DNA of 64,000 nucleotides from Aureimonas pseudogalii (GTDB lineage Bacteria > Pseudomonadota > Alphaproteobacteria > Rhizobiales > Rhizobiaceae), in NCBI RefSeq assembly GCF_014196835.1, contig NZ_JACIEK010000001.1:620001-684000 (forward strand), given 5' to 3'. Below the pieces are notes generated by a model, which saw only the letters and a list, made by a program, of their open reading frames with translations, did no database searches and had not been told where the DNA came from. Below, piece by piece: positions 63,006 to 64,000 of the stretch. The translations under genes and the position numbers were made by a program. Position 1 is the first letter of the stretch; the number at the start of each line of letters is the position of its first letter.

Positions 63006-64000
63006 TCAGGCCGCGCCGGGCTCCGGGATGCCGGCGATCGCCGCCCGGCGCAGGGCGGCGAGATCGGCCGAGCCCGTGCAGAAGCAGGCGATGCGCAGCT
63101 CCTCGACGACGCCGGCGAAATGGCGGGCGGCGGCCTCAGTCGAGACCTCCGCGGCGGCGAGGCTCGCCGCCGCCTGCCCCACCAGGTCGGCGCCGAGCCG
63201 GATCGCCTTGGCCGCGTCCAGCCCGTTGCGGATGCCGCCCGAGCCGATGAGAGTGATCGCCGGGCAGGCGGCGCGCACCGCCGGGATCGCCTGCGCGGTC
63301 GGGATGCCCCAGTCGGCGAAGAGCAGCGCCGTGGCGCGGGCGCGCGGATCGGCGAGGCGCTCGGCCTCGATCGCGGCCCAACTCGTGCCGCCGGCCCCCG
63401 CGACGTCGATCACGGCGACGCCGACATCGGCGAGGCGACGCGCCACGGGGCCCGAGATGCCGGCCCCGACCTCCTTCACCACCACCGGGCGGCCGAGGTC
63501 GAGAACGAGCGATTCGATGCCGGAAAGGATGCCCCGCCAGTTGCGGTCGCCGCCCGGCTGCACGGCCTCCTGCAGCGGGTTGAGATGAACGATCAGCGCG
63601 TCGGCGTCGATCATCTCGACGGCGCGGCGGGCCTCGTCCAGACCGTAGCCGAGGCCGAGCTGCGCGGCGCCGATATTGGCGAGCAGCGGCACGTCCGGCG
63701 CCAGCGCGCGCAGCGACCGGTCGAGCCCGCCGTCGCCGCGGCCTTCCAGCGCGATGCGCTGCGAGCCGACCGCCAGCGCGATGCCGAGCGTCTGAGCGGC
63801 TTCCGCCAGATGTCGGTTGATGCGCGCGGCGCGCTCCGGCCCGCCCGTCATCGAGGAGATGAGAAGCGGTGCCGACAAGCGCCGCCCGAACAGCGTCGCC
63901 GTGAGGTCGATCGCGTCGAGGTCGATCTCCGGCAGGGCGACGTGCTCGAAGCGCAGGGCATCGAAACCCGAATCGGCCCGCCGGCCGGCCCGCGACGGTG
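63006..64000 (-). CDS. fni: Type 2 isopentenyl-diphosphate isomerase (5' end outside window)
   Basis: An FMN-dependent IPP isomerase, read to the window edge; the N-terminus is missing, since the frame remains open to 64000. The visible part covers [20 protein letters not shown], then [63 protein letters not shown] and [16 protein letters not shown]. These are the NADH/FMN/magnesium-dependent type 2 signatures. It supplies isoprenoid precursors and is not related to type 1 (Nudix) isomerases. The gene to its left, fbp, starts 73 bp after its stop. Confidence 0.95.
   Translation of the reverse strand, partial: PSRAGRRADSGFDALRFEHVALPEIDLDAIDLTATLFGRRLSAPLLISSMTGGPERAARINRHLAEAAQTLGIALAVGSQRIALEGRGDGGLDRSLRALAPDVPLLANIGAAQLGLGYGLDEARRAVEMIDADALIVHLNPLQEAVQPGGDRNWRGILSGIESLVLDLGRPVVVKEVGAGISGPVARRLADVGVAVIDVAGAGGTSWAAIEAERLADPRARATALLFADWGIPTAQAIPAVRAACPAITLIGSGGIRNGLDAAKAIRLGADLVGQAAASLAAAEVSTEAAARHFAGVVEELRIACFCTGSADLAALRRAAIAGIPEPGAA

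Overview
The window is very GC-rich and densely packed. Many stop/start overlaps have the form ATGA or GTGA, GTG and TTG starts occur, and strong third-position G/C bias produces long meaningless antisense reading frames. The gene content suggests an alphaproteobacterium, most likely of the Hyphomicrobiales (Rhizobiales): an exbB-exbD-tonB set behind a TGA-N9-TCA iron box, a MaeB-type malic enzyme, tripartite tricarboxylate (Tct) transport, class I fructose bisphosphatase next to rpe, and a type 2 IPP isomerase. This is inference; no rRNA or other decisive marker is present and no genus is named.

Left edge (1-4.6 kb): the tail of what looks like a non-ribosomal-peptide or siderophore locus (cut MFS exporter, type II thioesterase, phosphopantetheinyl transferase), an IS6-type transposase remnant, and an AraC regulator divergent from an EamA exporter. 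4.9-13.5 kb: an XRE-cupin regulator followed by an eight-gene catabolic operon (ribose-type ABC importer, phosphotriesterase-like hydrolase, amidotransferase-like protein, PfkB sugar kinase, BtpA/SgcQ protein, carbamoylase-type amidase). The same spaced TTGAA/TTCAA/TTGAA array lies before the regulator and before the operon, so this looks like a self-contained, uncharacterised regulon.

13.5-29.3 kb is mostly on the minus strand: a conserved-looking hypothetical gene (plus strand), maeB, an RND efflux pump with its fusion protein, metH with a 20-bp palindrome upstream, and tkt-gnd-HAD phosphatase. 29.5-32.3 kb: exbB-exbD-tonB. 32.4-33.7 kb: a COG4091 oxidoreductase. 34.0-40.6 kb: a two-component system and tctCBA. 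The sensor kinase continues in frame into a third membrane segment and a complete periplasmic solute-binding domain, which is the most unusual gene here. A pair of 11-bp-spaced repeats typical of OmpR-family sites lies just before tctC.

40.6-54.2 kb: a 59-residue gene with its own terminator, an AI-2E-type permease with a long soluble C-terminal extension, glgX, a CBS protein, a TerB-like protein, a hybrid sensor kinase with its partner receiver, an SLC13-type permease and a PhoD-like phosphatase. 54.4-59.8 kb: a four-gene ABC importer divergent from a PHP-domain phosphoesterase, with a Pho-box-like element and a near-palindrome between them. This suggests organophosphate or phosphonate uptake, but that is a hypothesis. 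Right edge: terC, rpe, fbp and the cut type 2 IPP isomerase. No tRNA, rRNA, CRISPR array or intact mobile element was seen.
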